Shown here: piece after piece, positions 1 through 5,645 of the stretch
Numbering within the stretch: position 1 is the first letter of the stretch
Layout: each line of letters starts with the position of its first letter
Assembly (NCBI GenBank): GCA_964406445.1
Contig: CAYORU010000065.1
Coordinates: forward strand, 1 to 5,645
Length of the DNA: 5,645 nucleotides
Origin: SG8-30 sp964406445
GTDB taxonomy: Bacteria; Pseudomonadota; Gammaproteobacteria; Steroidobacterales; Steroidobacteraceae
Direction: 5' to 3'
Notes under the pieces: generated by a model
Databases searched by the model: none
What the model was told of the DNA's origin: nothing
Seen by the model: only the letters and a program-made list of their open reading frames with translations
Position numbers and translations under genes: made by a program

Positions 1-165
1 TGGTGGTTCGCGGTGCTGTGCCCGCTGACCGGCGGCATCGGCATCCTGCTCACCGGCACGGTCGTCGACAACTGGTTCCTGTGGGCCGTCAAGCACGGGG
101 TCGCCCCGCCGTACCCGGCGACGGTGCCGCCCGTCGTCGATCCGAGCCTGGGGGTGACGCCATGA
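1..165 (+). CDS. pufM: Photosynthetic reaction centre M subunit, C-terminal end (partial)
   Basis: The last 54 codons of the M subunit of the type-II reaction centre, an integral membrane protein that with L binds the special pair, quinones and iron. The gene starts outside the window. Visible are the fifth transmembrane helix (hallmark LTGGIGILLTGTVVDNW, residues 9-25 of the fragment) and the following WAVKHG segment, both highly typical of PufM. By comparison with the Rhodobacter protein, the helix-E histidine that binds the iron lies just upstream of the window. After VKHG comes a Pro/Val-rich tail of about 20 residues ending in VTP. A tail of this kind is known in M subunits that carry a bound tetraheme cytochrome, where it lies on the periplasmic side against that subunit, and this fits the adjacent pufC. 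The TGA stop overlaps the pufC start (ATGA), so the two are probably translationally coupled. Identification is secure despite the short fragment. Confidence 0.95.
   Translation, partial: WWFAVLCPLTGGIGILLTGTVVDNWFLWAVKHGVAPPYPATVPPVVDPSLGVTP
150..157 (+). promoter_or_regulatory. Ribosome binding site of pufC inside the pufM end
   Basis: GGGGGTGA matches the Shine-Dalgarno core GGAGGTGA at 7 of 8 bases and lies 4 nt before the ATG at 162. It sits within the last pufM codons. It supports this ATG as the pufC start, rather than any codon further upstream in the same open frame, which would run antiphase through pufM. Confidence 0.6.
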
Positions 166-1280
166 GCAGCTTCGACAAGCTCGCGCAACTCGTGCTGCTC
201 GGCGCCGCCGGGCTGCTGCTGGCCGGCTGCTGGGAGCGGCCTCCGGTCGAGTCGAAGCAGGTCGGCTACCGCGGCACCGGCATGGTGGACATCAAGAATC
301 CGCGCATCGTCGGTCCCGAGACGGAGGCGCAGACGGCGGCGATCCCGCCGGTCATCCCGGCCTCCCCGTCCGAGGAGTCGCCGGTCCTCGCGAGCCAGGT
401 CTACGAGAACGTACAGGTCCTCGGCGACCTGAGCGTCGCGGAGTTCGCCCGCGCGATGGTCGCGATCAGCCAGTGGGTCTCGCCGGAGCAGAGCTGCGCC
501 TATTGCCACGCCGAGGGCGAGAGCATGGCGTCCGACTCGATGTACACGAAGGTCGTGGCGCGGCGGATGCTGCAGATGACCCGCGACCTGAACTCGGGCT
601 GGACGACCCACGTCAAGCAGACCGGCGTCACCTGCTACACCTGCCATCGCGGCCAGCCGGTGCCCGCGCAGATCTGGTTCGCCGACCCGGGCCCGAAGAC
701 CGCGCGCGGACTCGCCGGCAGCCGCGCCGGGCAGAATGCGCCTGCGCCGTCGGTCGGCCTCGCGTCGCTGCCCTACGATCCGTTCACGCCGTTCCTGCTG
801 CAGGACCAGAACATCCGCGTCGGCACCCAGCAGGCGCTGCCGGACGGCAGCAACCCGGCCGGCACGAAGTCCGCGGAGTGGACCTACGGCCTGATGATGC
901 ACATGTCGAACTCGCTGGGGCTCAATTGCACGGGCTGCCACCAGAGCCGCTGGTTCGGCATCTGGGAGGAGAGCACGCCGCAGCGGGTGAGCGCCTGGTA
1001 CGGCATCCGCATGGCCCGTGCCGTCAACGTCGAGTACATCGAGCCGCTGACGCCGGTCTTCCCGCAGCACCGGCTGGGGCCGCTCGGCGACGTCGGCAAG
1101 GTGTACTGCGCGACCTGCCACCAGGGCCTGCAGAAGCCGCTGAACGGCGTCAGCATGCTGAAGGACTACCCGGAGTTCGGGCCGCCCTGGCGGCAGCCGC
1201 CGATGCCGGCCGCCGACGGCGCCGCACCGGACGCCGCGGGACCGGCCCCGGTGGCCACCACAGCGTCGCTGCTGCCGTGA
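162..1280 (+). CDS. pufC: Reaction-centre tetraheme cytochrome c subunit
   Basis: A 372-residue periplasmic electron donor to the photo-oxidised special pair, bound to the L/M core. The N-terminus is a lipoprotein signal: Lys6, a hydrophobic stretch (about 8-20), then the lipobox LAGC with Cys23 as lipid anchor. Four CXXCH haem sites are present: CAYCH (112-116), CYTCH (158-162), CTGCH (256-260) and CATCH (316-320). Sixth ligands known from the Blastochloris viridis structure fall at the same offsets: Met99, Met136 and Met245 for haems 1-3 and His150 for haem 4, giving three Met/His haems and one bis-His haem. Haem spacing resembles that protein except for about 14 fewer residues between haems 2 and 3. 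The C-terminus (about 345-372) is a Pro/Ala-rich tail that looks disordered. The frame is open upstream to position 3, but that stretch is pufM in another frame. The start is fixed by the ATGA overlap, the ribosome site and the signal peptide. ispH follows after 19 nt. Confidence 0.97.
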   Translation: MSSFDKLAQLVLLGAAGLLLAGCWERPPVESKQVGYRGTGMVDIKNPRIVGPETEAQTAAIPPVIPASPSEESPVLASQVYENVQVLGDLSVAEFARAMVAISQWVSPEQSCAYCHAEGESMASDSMYTKVVARRMLQMTRDLNSGWTTHVKQTGVTCYTCHRGQPVPAQIWFADPGPKTARGLAGSRAGQNAPAPSVGLASLPYDPFTPFLLQDQNIRVGTQQALPDGSNPAGTKSAEWTYGLMMHMSNSLGLNCTGCHQSRWFGIWEESTPQRVSAWYGIRMARAVNVEYIEPLTPVFPQHRLGPLGDVGKVYCATCHQGLQKPLNGVSMLKDYPEFGPPWRQPPMPAADGAAPDAAGPAPVATTASLLP

Positions 1281-1299
1281 AGGCGCGCGGCTGACCTCG

Positions 1300-2283
1300 A
1301 TGGAGGCGCTGCTCGCACAGCCGCGCGGGTTCTGCGCCGGCGTCGTCCGGGCGATCGAGATCGTCGAGCACGCGCTCGAGATCCACGGCAGCCCGGTCTA
1401 CGTCGTCCACGAGATCGTGCACAACCGGCACGTGGTCGAGGAGCTCAGGCGGCAAGGCGCGATCTTCGTCGAAGACGTCGAGGCCGTGCCGCGAGGGGCC
1501 GTCGCCGTGCTCTCCGCGCACGGCGTCGCCACGCGGGTCATGCGCCGCGCGGCGGCGCGCCGCCTGCGTGTGATCGACGCGATCTGCCCGCTGGTCGCCA
1601 AGGTGCACCTGCAGGCGCAACGCTACGCGCGCCTCGGGCGCGCCGTGGTGCTGATCGGCCACGCGGGTCACCCCGAGGTCGAGGGGACCCGCGGGTCCGT
1701 CGACGGCGAGATCCACGTGGTCGCCACCGTGGAGGAGATCGAGGCGCTGCCGCTTCGCGCCGACGCGCCGCTCGCCTACGTCACGCAGACGACGCTGAGC
1801 CTCGACGACACCCGCCAGCTGATCGCCGCGCTCGAGCGCCGCTTCCCGGGCATCGTCGGTCCGGAGGTGGACGACATCTGCTACGCGACCCAGAACCGCC
1901 AGGCCGCGGTCCGGAGCCTCGCCCGGGACGTCGACCTCGTCCTCGTCGTCGGCGCCCGCAACAGCTCGAATTCGAACCGGCTGCGGGAGGTGGCGTCGCA
2001 GCAGGGCGTGCAGGCGCGGCTGGTGGAGGAAGCCTCCGAAATCGATCCGTGCTGGCTCGACGGGGTGCGGCGCGTCGGCGTCACCGCCGGCGCCTCGGCG
2101 CCGGAGAGCCTCGTCCAGGGCGTGCTGGTGCGGCTGGCGGAGCTCGGGCCGCTGAGCGTGCGCGAGATGGACGGGCCGGCCGAGAACGTGGTCTTCCGGT
2201 TGCCCCTCGCGGCGCTTCGCGCGAGCCTGATCGATCAGGCGCGTCCCGCGCCGGCTGCGCTCGCGGCTCCCACCACCGTCTGA
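1300..2283 (+). CDS. ispH: 4-hydroxy-3-methylbut-2-enyl diphosphate reductase (IspH/LytB)
   Basis: A 327-residue cytoplasmic iron-sulfur enzyme, last step of the MEP pathway, reducing HMBPP to IPP and DMAPP. The opening motif PRGFCAGVVRAIE is diagnostic. Cluster-binding cysteines are Cys12, Cys96 and Cys194. Substrate-binding and catalytic residues known from E. coli IspH are all present: His41 (EIVHN), His74 (SAHG), His124 and Glu126 (GHPEVEGT), Thr164 (TQTT), Ser222/Ser223/Asn224 (NSSNSN) and Ser266 (GASAPES). Cys12, His41, His74, Cys96, His124 and Glu126 carry the same numbers as in E. coli, which supports the ATG at 1300. No strong ribosome site precedes it; the nearest purine run overlaps the pufC stop, so coupling to pufC is plausible. 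Odd points: DATCPLVTKVH of the E. coli enzyme reads DAICPLVAKVH, and a hydrophobic Ala/Pro tail follows about residue 310. Nineteen nt behind pufC in the same direction, it probably belongs to the puf transcript. It may be a second, photosynthesis-dedicated copy; the rest of the genome is not visible. Confidence 0.95.
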   Translation: MEALLAQPRGFCAGVVRAIEIVEHALEIHGSPVYVVHEIVHNRHVVEELRRQGAIFVEDVEAVPRGAVAVLSAHGVATRVMRRAAARRLRVIDAICPLVAKVHLQAQRYARLGRAVVLIGHAGHPEVEGTRGSVDGEIHVVATVEEIEALPLRADAPLAYVTQTTLSLDDTRQLIAALERRFPGIVGPEVDDICYATQNRQAAVRSLARDVDLVLVVGARNSSNSNRLREVASQQGVQARLVEEASEIDPCWLDGVRRVGVTAGASAPESLVQGVLVRLAELGPLSVREMDGPAENVVFRLPLAALRASLIDQARPAPAALAAPTTV

Positions 2284-2291
2284 CGAGCCCT

Positions 2292-2313
2292 GTCGGCTCC
2301 TTCAGGAGCCGGC
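2292..2313. terminator. Hairpin between converging ispH and dxs, possible bidirectional terminator
   Basis: In the 41 nt between the facing stop codons, GGCTCC (2295-2300) and GGAGCC (2305-2310) pair perfectly around the loop TTCA. The stem extends by C2294-G2311, a T-G wobble and G2292-C2313. It abuts a second palindrome, GGCCCGGGCC (2311-2320), which competes for G2311-C2313. Neither strand has a T-run after the stem, so this is not a classic intrinsic terminator. Its position and symmetry suggest it ends or protects both transcripts. Confidence 0.5.
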
Positions 2314-2324
2314 CCGGGCCGTCG

Positions 2325-4169
2325 TCAGCCCGGACTCGGGGCCGCCTCGAAGCTGGTCAGCGACACGACGCCCGGCCGCAGCGTCGGAACCTGTCCGCGC
2401 AACTCGACCATCCGCCGCGCCACCGCGACCATGATGCCGGCCTTGTCCAGGCCGGCTTCCTGCAGCACCTCGTCGCGCGTGCCGTGCTCGACGGGCCGGT
2501 CGGGCAGTCCGAGGTTCAGCACCGGCACGTTCACCCGCTGCCGCGCCAGGCATTCATTCACCGCGCTGCCGGCGCCGCCGACGACGGTCCCCTCCTCGAG
2601 CGTGACCAGCAGGTCGTGCCGGCGCGCCGCCTCGGCCACCGCACGCGCGTCCAGCGGCTTCACGAAACGCATGTCCAGGACGCTCGCGTCCAGGGTGTCG
2701 GCCACCTCGAGGGCCGTGCCGACCAGCGTTCCGAAGGCGAGGAAGGCGATGCCGCCCCCTTGGCGGACGACCCTGGCGCGGCCGGATGGAAGCGCCTCGA
2801 AGCCGGCGCCGGCGGCGCCCGCCGCGGCCGCGCGAGGGTAGCGAACCGCCGCCGGGCCGCCGAGCTGCCAGGCGGTGTTGAGCGCGCCGCGCAGCTCCGC
2901 CGCGTCCGACGGGGCCATCACGGTCATGCCCGGCACGCAGCGAAGGTAGCTCAGGTCGAGCGCGCCGTTGTGGGTCGCCCCGTCCGGGCCGACGAGCCCG
3001 CCGCGGTCGATGGCGAACAGCACCGGCAGGCGTTGCAGCGCGACGTCGTGGACGAGCTGGTCGAAGGCGCGCTGCAGGAAGGTCGAGTAGATCGCCACCA
3101 CCGGCCGCAGGCCGCGGCAGGCGAGTCCGGCAGCGAAGGTCAGGCAGTGCTGCTCGGCGATGCCCACGTCGAAATAGCGGCCCGGGTAGCGCTCGGCGAA
3201 GCGCACCAGGCCCGAGCCCTCGCGCATGGCCGGCGTCACGGCCACCAGGCGCGGGTCGCGCTCGGCCATGTCGCACAGCCACTCGGAGAAGACGTCCGTA
3301 TAGACCGGGGTCTTCGGTCCCGGCGCGGGCTGCAGCCCGGCGCCGGGGTCGAAGGGCGTGACGCCGTGGTAGCGGATGGGCTCGCGCTCCGCCGCGGCGT
3401 AGCCGTGGCCCTTCTGCGTCCGGACGTGCAGCACCCGCGGGCGCGTCATGCCGCGAAGTTCGCGGAGCCGTTCGACGAGCCGCGGCAGGTCGTGGCCGTC
3501 GTCGGGCCCATGGTAGTCGAAGCCGAGCGACTCGAAGAAGCTGCGCATCGGCGACGCGCCGTCGCGGCCGGCGCCGGAGTGCAGCGCACCGACGTTCGGC
3601 GAGATCGACATGCCGTTGTCGTTCAGCACCACCAGCAAGTCGGCGCCGCTGGCCCCGCCGTGGTTGAGCGCCTCGAAGGCGAGACCGGCGGTGAGCGCCC
3701 CGTCGCCGATGATGGCGACGCTCTTCGCGGACTCGCCGCGGCAGCCAGCCGCGATCGCCATGCCGAGCGCCGCGCTGATCGAGGTGCTGGAATGGCCGGC
3801 GCCGAAGGCGTCGTAGGGGCTCTCGTCGCGGCGCAGGAAGCCGGACAGGCCGCCGTAGCGACGGAGCGTGCGGAAGGCGCGGCGCCGGCCGGTGAGGACC
3901 TTGTGCCCGTAGGCCTGGTGGCCGACGTCCCAGACCAGCGCGTCGCGCGGCGTCTCGAACACGTGGTGCAGCGCCACGGTCAGCTCGACGGTGCCGAGGC
4001 TCGCGGCGAAGTGGCCGCCGATCCGCGCGGTCTCGTGGACCAGGAACTGCCTGAGTTCGACGGCCAGCCGCCCGAGTTCCTGGGGCGTGAACTCGCGCAG
4101 CGCGGCCGGGCCGTCGAGCCCCTCGAGAAGCGTCTGTGCGGGGTCTGGCCGGGCACCGTCGGCTGGCAT
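2325..4169 (-). CDS. dxs: 1-deoxy-D-xylulose-5-phosphate synthase, compact form
   Basis: A 614-residue thiamine-diphosphate enzyme of the transketolase fold, first and flux-controlling step of the MEP pathway (pyruvate + glyceraldehyde-3-phosphate to DXP). Features in order: GGHFAASLG with His53; DVGHQAYGHK (81-90); the cofactor motif GDGALTAGLAFEALNH (155-170) with NDNGMSI (183-189); YFDVGIAEQH (332-341) with catalytic Glu339; STFLQRAFDQ (362-371) with Arg367; DRGGLVGPDGATH (388-400) with Arg389, Asp396 and His400; RYPR (443-446). Offsets from Glu339 to Arg367, Arg389, Asp396 and His400 equal those of E. coli DXS, but His53 to Glu339 is 35 residues shorter. The loss lies between NVGAL (192-196) and FFESLGF (211-217), where only 14 residues remain. 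Catalytic residues are intact, so the enzyme is probably active. The ATG at 4169 has an ideal ribosome site, and the N-terminus matches the family. It is last in an acsF-puhE-dxs run. A housekeeping copy elsewhere is possible but cannot be seen. Confidence 0.96.
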   Translation of the reverse strand: MPADGARPDPAQTLLEGLDGPAALREFTPQELGRLAVELRQFLVHETARIGGHFAASLGTVELTVALHHVFETPRDALVWDVGHQAYGHKVLTGRRRAFRTLRRYGGLSGFLRRDESPYDAFGAGHSSTSISAALGMAIAAGCRGESAKSVAIIGDGALTAGLAFEALNHGGASGADLLVVLNDNGMSISPNVGALHSGAGRDGASPMRSFFESLGFDYHGPDDGHDLPRLVERLRELRGMTRPRVLHVRTQKGHGYAAAEREPIRYHGVTPFDPGAGLQPAPGPKTPVYTDVFSEWLCDMAERDPRLVAVTPAMREGSGLVRFAERYPGRYFDVGIAEQHCLTFAAGLACRGLRPVVAIYSTFLQRAFDQLVHDVALQRLPVLFAIDRGGLVGPDGATHNGALDLSYLRCVPGMTVMAPSDAAELRGALNTAWQLGGPAAVRYPRAAAAGAAGAGFEALPSGRARVVRQGGGIAFLAFGTLVGTALEVADTLDASVLDMRFVKPLDARAVAEAARRHDLLVTLEEGTVVGGAGSAVNECLARQRVNVPVLNLGLPDRPVEHGTRDEVLQEAGLDKAGIMVAVARRMVELRGQVPTLRPGVVSLTSFEAAPSPG

Positions 4170-4175
4170 GGCAGG

Positions 4176-4182
4176 CTCCTCA
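4176..4182 (-). promoter_or_regulatory. Ribosome binding site of dxs overlapping the puhE stop codon
   Basis: On the minus strand TGAGGAG lies 6 nt before the dxs ATG. Its first three bases (4182-4180) are the puhE stop codon TGA, so ribosomes ending puhE finish on the dxs initiation site. This decides the dxs start and argues strongly for translational coupling. Confidence 0.8.
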
Positions 4183-5028
4183 GTGGGATTGCAGCGGTGA
4201 CGGGCGCGCCGTCCATCGGCTTCGCGTGCCGCCGTCGGGCCCGCCTTCGATCGATCGTCGCGTCGCGCCGTCCCGGCCGGACTTCAGGGCGAAGGCCCAC
4301 AGCGCCTCGGCGCGGACCGGCAGCACCAGCAGCCAGTGCTCGAGCAGCGCGAGGGCCATCAGCGCGGCGAGCAGGCCATAGCCGGTCGCCTCGAAGCCAT
4401 CGCCGGCGCCGACGGCGCGCTGGGCCAGCCAGGCCGTCGCGAGCGTCGCGGCGGTCACCGAGAACGGGAACAGCAGGTTCATGGGCCGGCGCCGGAAGAA
4501 GCTCGCGAGGTAGCGCAGGTGCTCGGGCAGGAACTCCTCGCTCAGGTTGCGCACGCCGAGGAACAGGTTGAGCTTGGCGCTCTGGCGCATCACCCACAGC
4601 ACGAGGAAGGCGCCGGCGCCGAAAGCATTCGGCTGGCCCCAGCTCGCGGCCAGCACCGCCGCCGCGGCGACGATGATGGCGATCTCGTGATGGAGGATCG
4701 CCTCGATGCCGTGGCGGAAGTGCGCCGGTCCCGCGCAGCCGGCGGGGCAGGGCGCCTTGCGCGGGCCCGTGATCAGGCCGGTGAGGAAGGTGATCTCGAG
4801 GAAGGCCCAGGCGAGCAGTCCGCTGACGAAACCGAGGTAGGCGCCGCCGACGGTGCGCATGTCGCCGGCGACCCACAGGCCCCAGAGCGAGCCCGCCAGG
4901 ACGACCGTGGCGCCGGCGATCGTCCAGCGGTAGGTGGATCGGGGCAGTCCGTCGAGCAGCAGCACGATCCCGGTGCTGCCCCACCAGAGCAGCACGGCGA
5001 CCAGCGCGGGGATCGCGAGGCTCGACAT
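4180..5028 (-). CDS. puhE: Photosynthetic complex assembly protein PuhE (DUF3623 family)
   Basis: A 282-residue polytopic inner-membrane protein found in photosynthesis gene clusters of purple bacteria, usually beside acsF. In Rhodobacter it has been linked to assembly of the photosynthetic apparatus and bacteriochlorophyll levels; its biochemical activity is unknown. About seven hydrophobic segments are visible (near 6-26, 35-54, 61-85, 108-129, 134-150, 193-213, 227-247). Family landmarks are the N-terminal LLWWGSTGIVLLLDGLPR (13-30), a GPRKAPCPAGC loop with Cys94 and Cys98, LWVMRQSAKLNLFLGVRNLS (144-163) and EEFLPEHLRYL (164-174). After about residue 250 comes a hydrophilic Arg/Gly/Ser-rich tail that I do not recognise as conserved. 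The ATG at 5028 places the WWGSTG motif where the family normally has it. Only a weak purine run (GGAAG, about 12 nt upstream) precedes it. acsF ends 21 nt upstream and dxs begins 10 nt downstream, so the three form one operon. Confidence 0.92.
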   Translation of the reverse strand: MSSLAIPALVAVLLWWGSTGIVLLLDGLPRSTYRWTIAGATVVLAGSLWGLWVAGDMRTVGGAYLGFVSGLLAWAFLEITFLTGLITGPRKAPCPAGCAGPAHFRHGIEAILHHEIAIIVAAAAVLAASWGQPNAFGAGAFLVLWVMRQSAKLNLFLGVRNLSEEFLPEHLRYLASFFRRRPMNLLFPFSVTAATLATAWLAQRAVGAGDGFEATGYGLLAALMALALLEHWLLVLPVRAEALWAFALKSGRDGATRRSIEGGPDGGTRSRWTARPSPLQSH

Positions 5029-5049
5029 GCGCGTGCCGCCCGCTTCCGC

Positions 5050-5645
5050 CTACCAGGCCGGCGCCAGCCGGGCCTCGGCCGGGATCTCGTTCGGGACCGT
5101 CGGCAGGGCGAACAGCCGGCCGAATGTCCAGGCTGCCGCCACGCCGCAGGCGGCCTTCTGCAGCGCGCCGACCAGCCCGCCGCGGGCACCCGCCGCCTCG
5201 GCTCGCTCGGAGAGGCGGCGCAGGCGCTCGAGCCCGGCGCGGAAGCGGGGATCGTCGAGGTCGATCGTCAGCGGGAAGACCTGCTTGGTGATCTCGTTGG
5301 TGATCCGGAAGACCTGGAAGTCGTAGGCGGTCGGGTCGAATCCGAGGGCCTCGTGCAGCTCAGGCCGGGCGTGGTCGCGCACGTACATCGTCGCGTAGAC
5401 CGCGAGCAGGAAGAAGCGGATCCACAGCTTGTTGACCCCGCGCAGCAGGCCCGGGTCGGCACGCATGATCAGCGCGAAGGCCTCGCCGTGGCGGAATTCG
5501 TCGTTGCACCACTGCTCGAACCACCGGAAGATCGGATGGAAGCGCTTCTCGGGGTGCCGCTCGAGCTGGCGGAAGATCGAGATGTAGCGGGCGTAGCCGA
5601 TCTTCTCCGACAGGTAGGTCGCGTAGAAGATGAACTTGGGCCGGA
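5050..5645 (-). CDS. acsF: Aerobic Mg-protoporphyrin IX monomethyl ester (oxidative) cyclase, C-terminal part (partial)
   Basis: The last 197 residues of the di-iron, oxygen-dependent cyclase that builds the isocyclic fifth ring of bacteriochlorophyll, giving divinyl protochlorophyllide. The 5' end lies beyond the right edge; the full protein is usually about 350 residues, so over half is visible. The frame runs unbroken from the edge, opening with FIFYATYLSEKIGYARY (about residues 4-20 of the fragment), then RFHPIFRWFEQWCNDEFRHGEAFAL, containing the E-x-x-H iron-binding motif (EFRH, about 49-52). Further family landmarks are LWIRFFLLAVYATMYVRDH, VFRITNEITKQVFPLTID and the terminal NEIP...RLAPAW. 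An internal ATG at 5466 gives a shorter apparent frame but is a methionine within the conserved body (ALIMRA), not a start. In purple bacteria this cyclase also needs a small partner (BciE type), not visible here. It is the upstream gene of the acsF-puhE-dxs run. The alternative anaerobic cyclase BchE is an unrelated radical-SAM protein, so confusion is unlikely. Confidence 0.96.
   Translation of the reverse strand, partial: RPKFIFYATYLSEKIGYARYISIFRQLERHPEKRFHPIFRWFEQWCNDEFRHGEAFALIMRADPGLLRGVNKLWIRFFLLAVYATMYVRDHARPELHEALGFDPTAYDFQVFRITNEITKQVFPLTIDLDDPRFRAGLERLRRLSERAEAAGARGGLVGALQKAACGVAAAWTFGRLFALPTVPNEIPAEARLAPAW

Noticed and set aside
3..161. Possible N-terminal extension of pufC starting at position 3
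   Set aside because: This stretch encodes the conserved PufM C-terminus in another frame, and the extension would bury the lipoprotein signal peptide.
473..1294. A 273-codon open frame overlapping pufC in another frame
   Set aside because: Low-complexity Arg/Ala/Pro translation within the coding region of pufC, whose four haem motifs fix the true frame.
2284..2324. A promoter, small RNA gene or regulator-binding site in the ispH-dxs gap
   Set aside because: Only 41 nt between two converging stop codons, with no promoter-like elements or TGT-N12-ACA type site; the palindromes are better explained as 3'-end structure.
2049..4571. An 840-codon open frame on the plus strand antisense to dxs and puhE
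   Set aside because: It lies opposite well-recognised conserved genes. Its translation is Arg/Ala/Gly-rich low complexity with no recognisable domain, as expected from antisense frames of GC-rich coding DNA.
3980..4984. A 334-codon minus-strand frame overlapping puhE and the dxs start
   Set aside because: It is the shifted frame of puhE and of the dxs 5' end; puhE in its own frame matches its family along its length.
4773..5189. A minus-strand frame spanning the acsF-puhE junction
   Set aside because: It overlaps the conserved ends of both genes out of frame and has a Ser/Arg/Pro/Cys-rich translation without any known motif.
5050..5466. Reading the acsF fragment as a complete 138-residue protein starting at 5466
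   Set aside because: The same frame stays open to the window edge and encodes the conserved EFRH iron-binding region upstream, so the ATG is internal.

Overview
This window is a piece of a photosynthesis gene cluster from a bacterium with a type-II (quinone) reaction centre. The DNA is very GC-rich (about 70% by eye), with strongly G/C-biased third codon positions throughout. Reaction-centre M subunit and tetraheme cytochrome genes, together with the oxygen-dependent cyclase gene acsF, indicate a purple bacterium or aerobic anoxygenic phototroph. Pseudomonadota is most likely. Lineages that carry transferred purple-type clusters (Gemmatimonadota, some Myxococcota) cannot be excluded from 5.6 kb. 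acsF implies that bacteriochlorophyll can be made with oxygen present.

Layout. Plus strand, left half: the last 54 codons of pufM, then pufC (start overlapping the pufM stop in ATGA), then ispH 19 nt downstream. This is the tail of a puf operon with an isoprenoid gene attached. The ispH and dxs stop codons face each other across 41 nt that contain a strong GC hairpin, probably a terminator. Minus strand, right half, read leftward: acsF (5' part beyond the window), puhE after 21 nt, and dxs, whose ribosome binding site contains the puhE stop codon. There is no non-coding stretch longer than 41 nt and no RNA gene, mobile element or CRISPR array.

How the genes fit together. PufM binds cofactors in the reaction-centre core, and PufC is the periplasmic lipoprotein that re-reduces the photo-oxidised special pair. 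AcsF closes the isocyclic ring of bacteriochlorophyll. PuhE is a membrane protein thought to help assemble or adjust the photosynthetic complexes. Dxs and IspH are the first and last enzymes of the MEP pathway, which supplies IPP/DMAPP for carotenoids, the bacteriochlorophyll tail and quinones. Isoprenoid supply therefore appears to be wired into both transcription units of the cluster.

The most notable points are a DXS lacking about 35 residues of a linker present in the E. coli enzyme, an IspH with all catalytic residues but substitutions beside its second cluster cysteine, and the convergent placement of the two MEP enzymes. I see no wholly unknown system here; the interest lies in the arrangement and in these enzyme variants.
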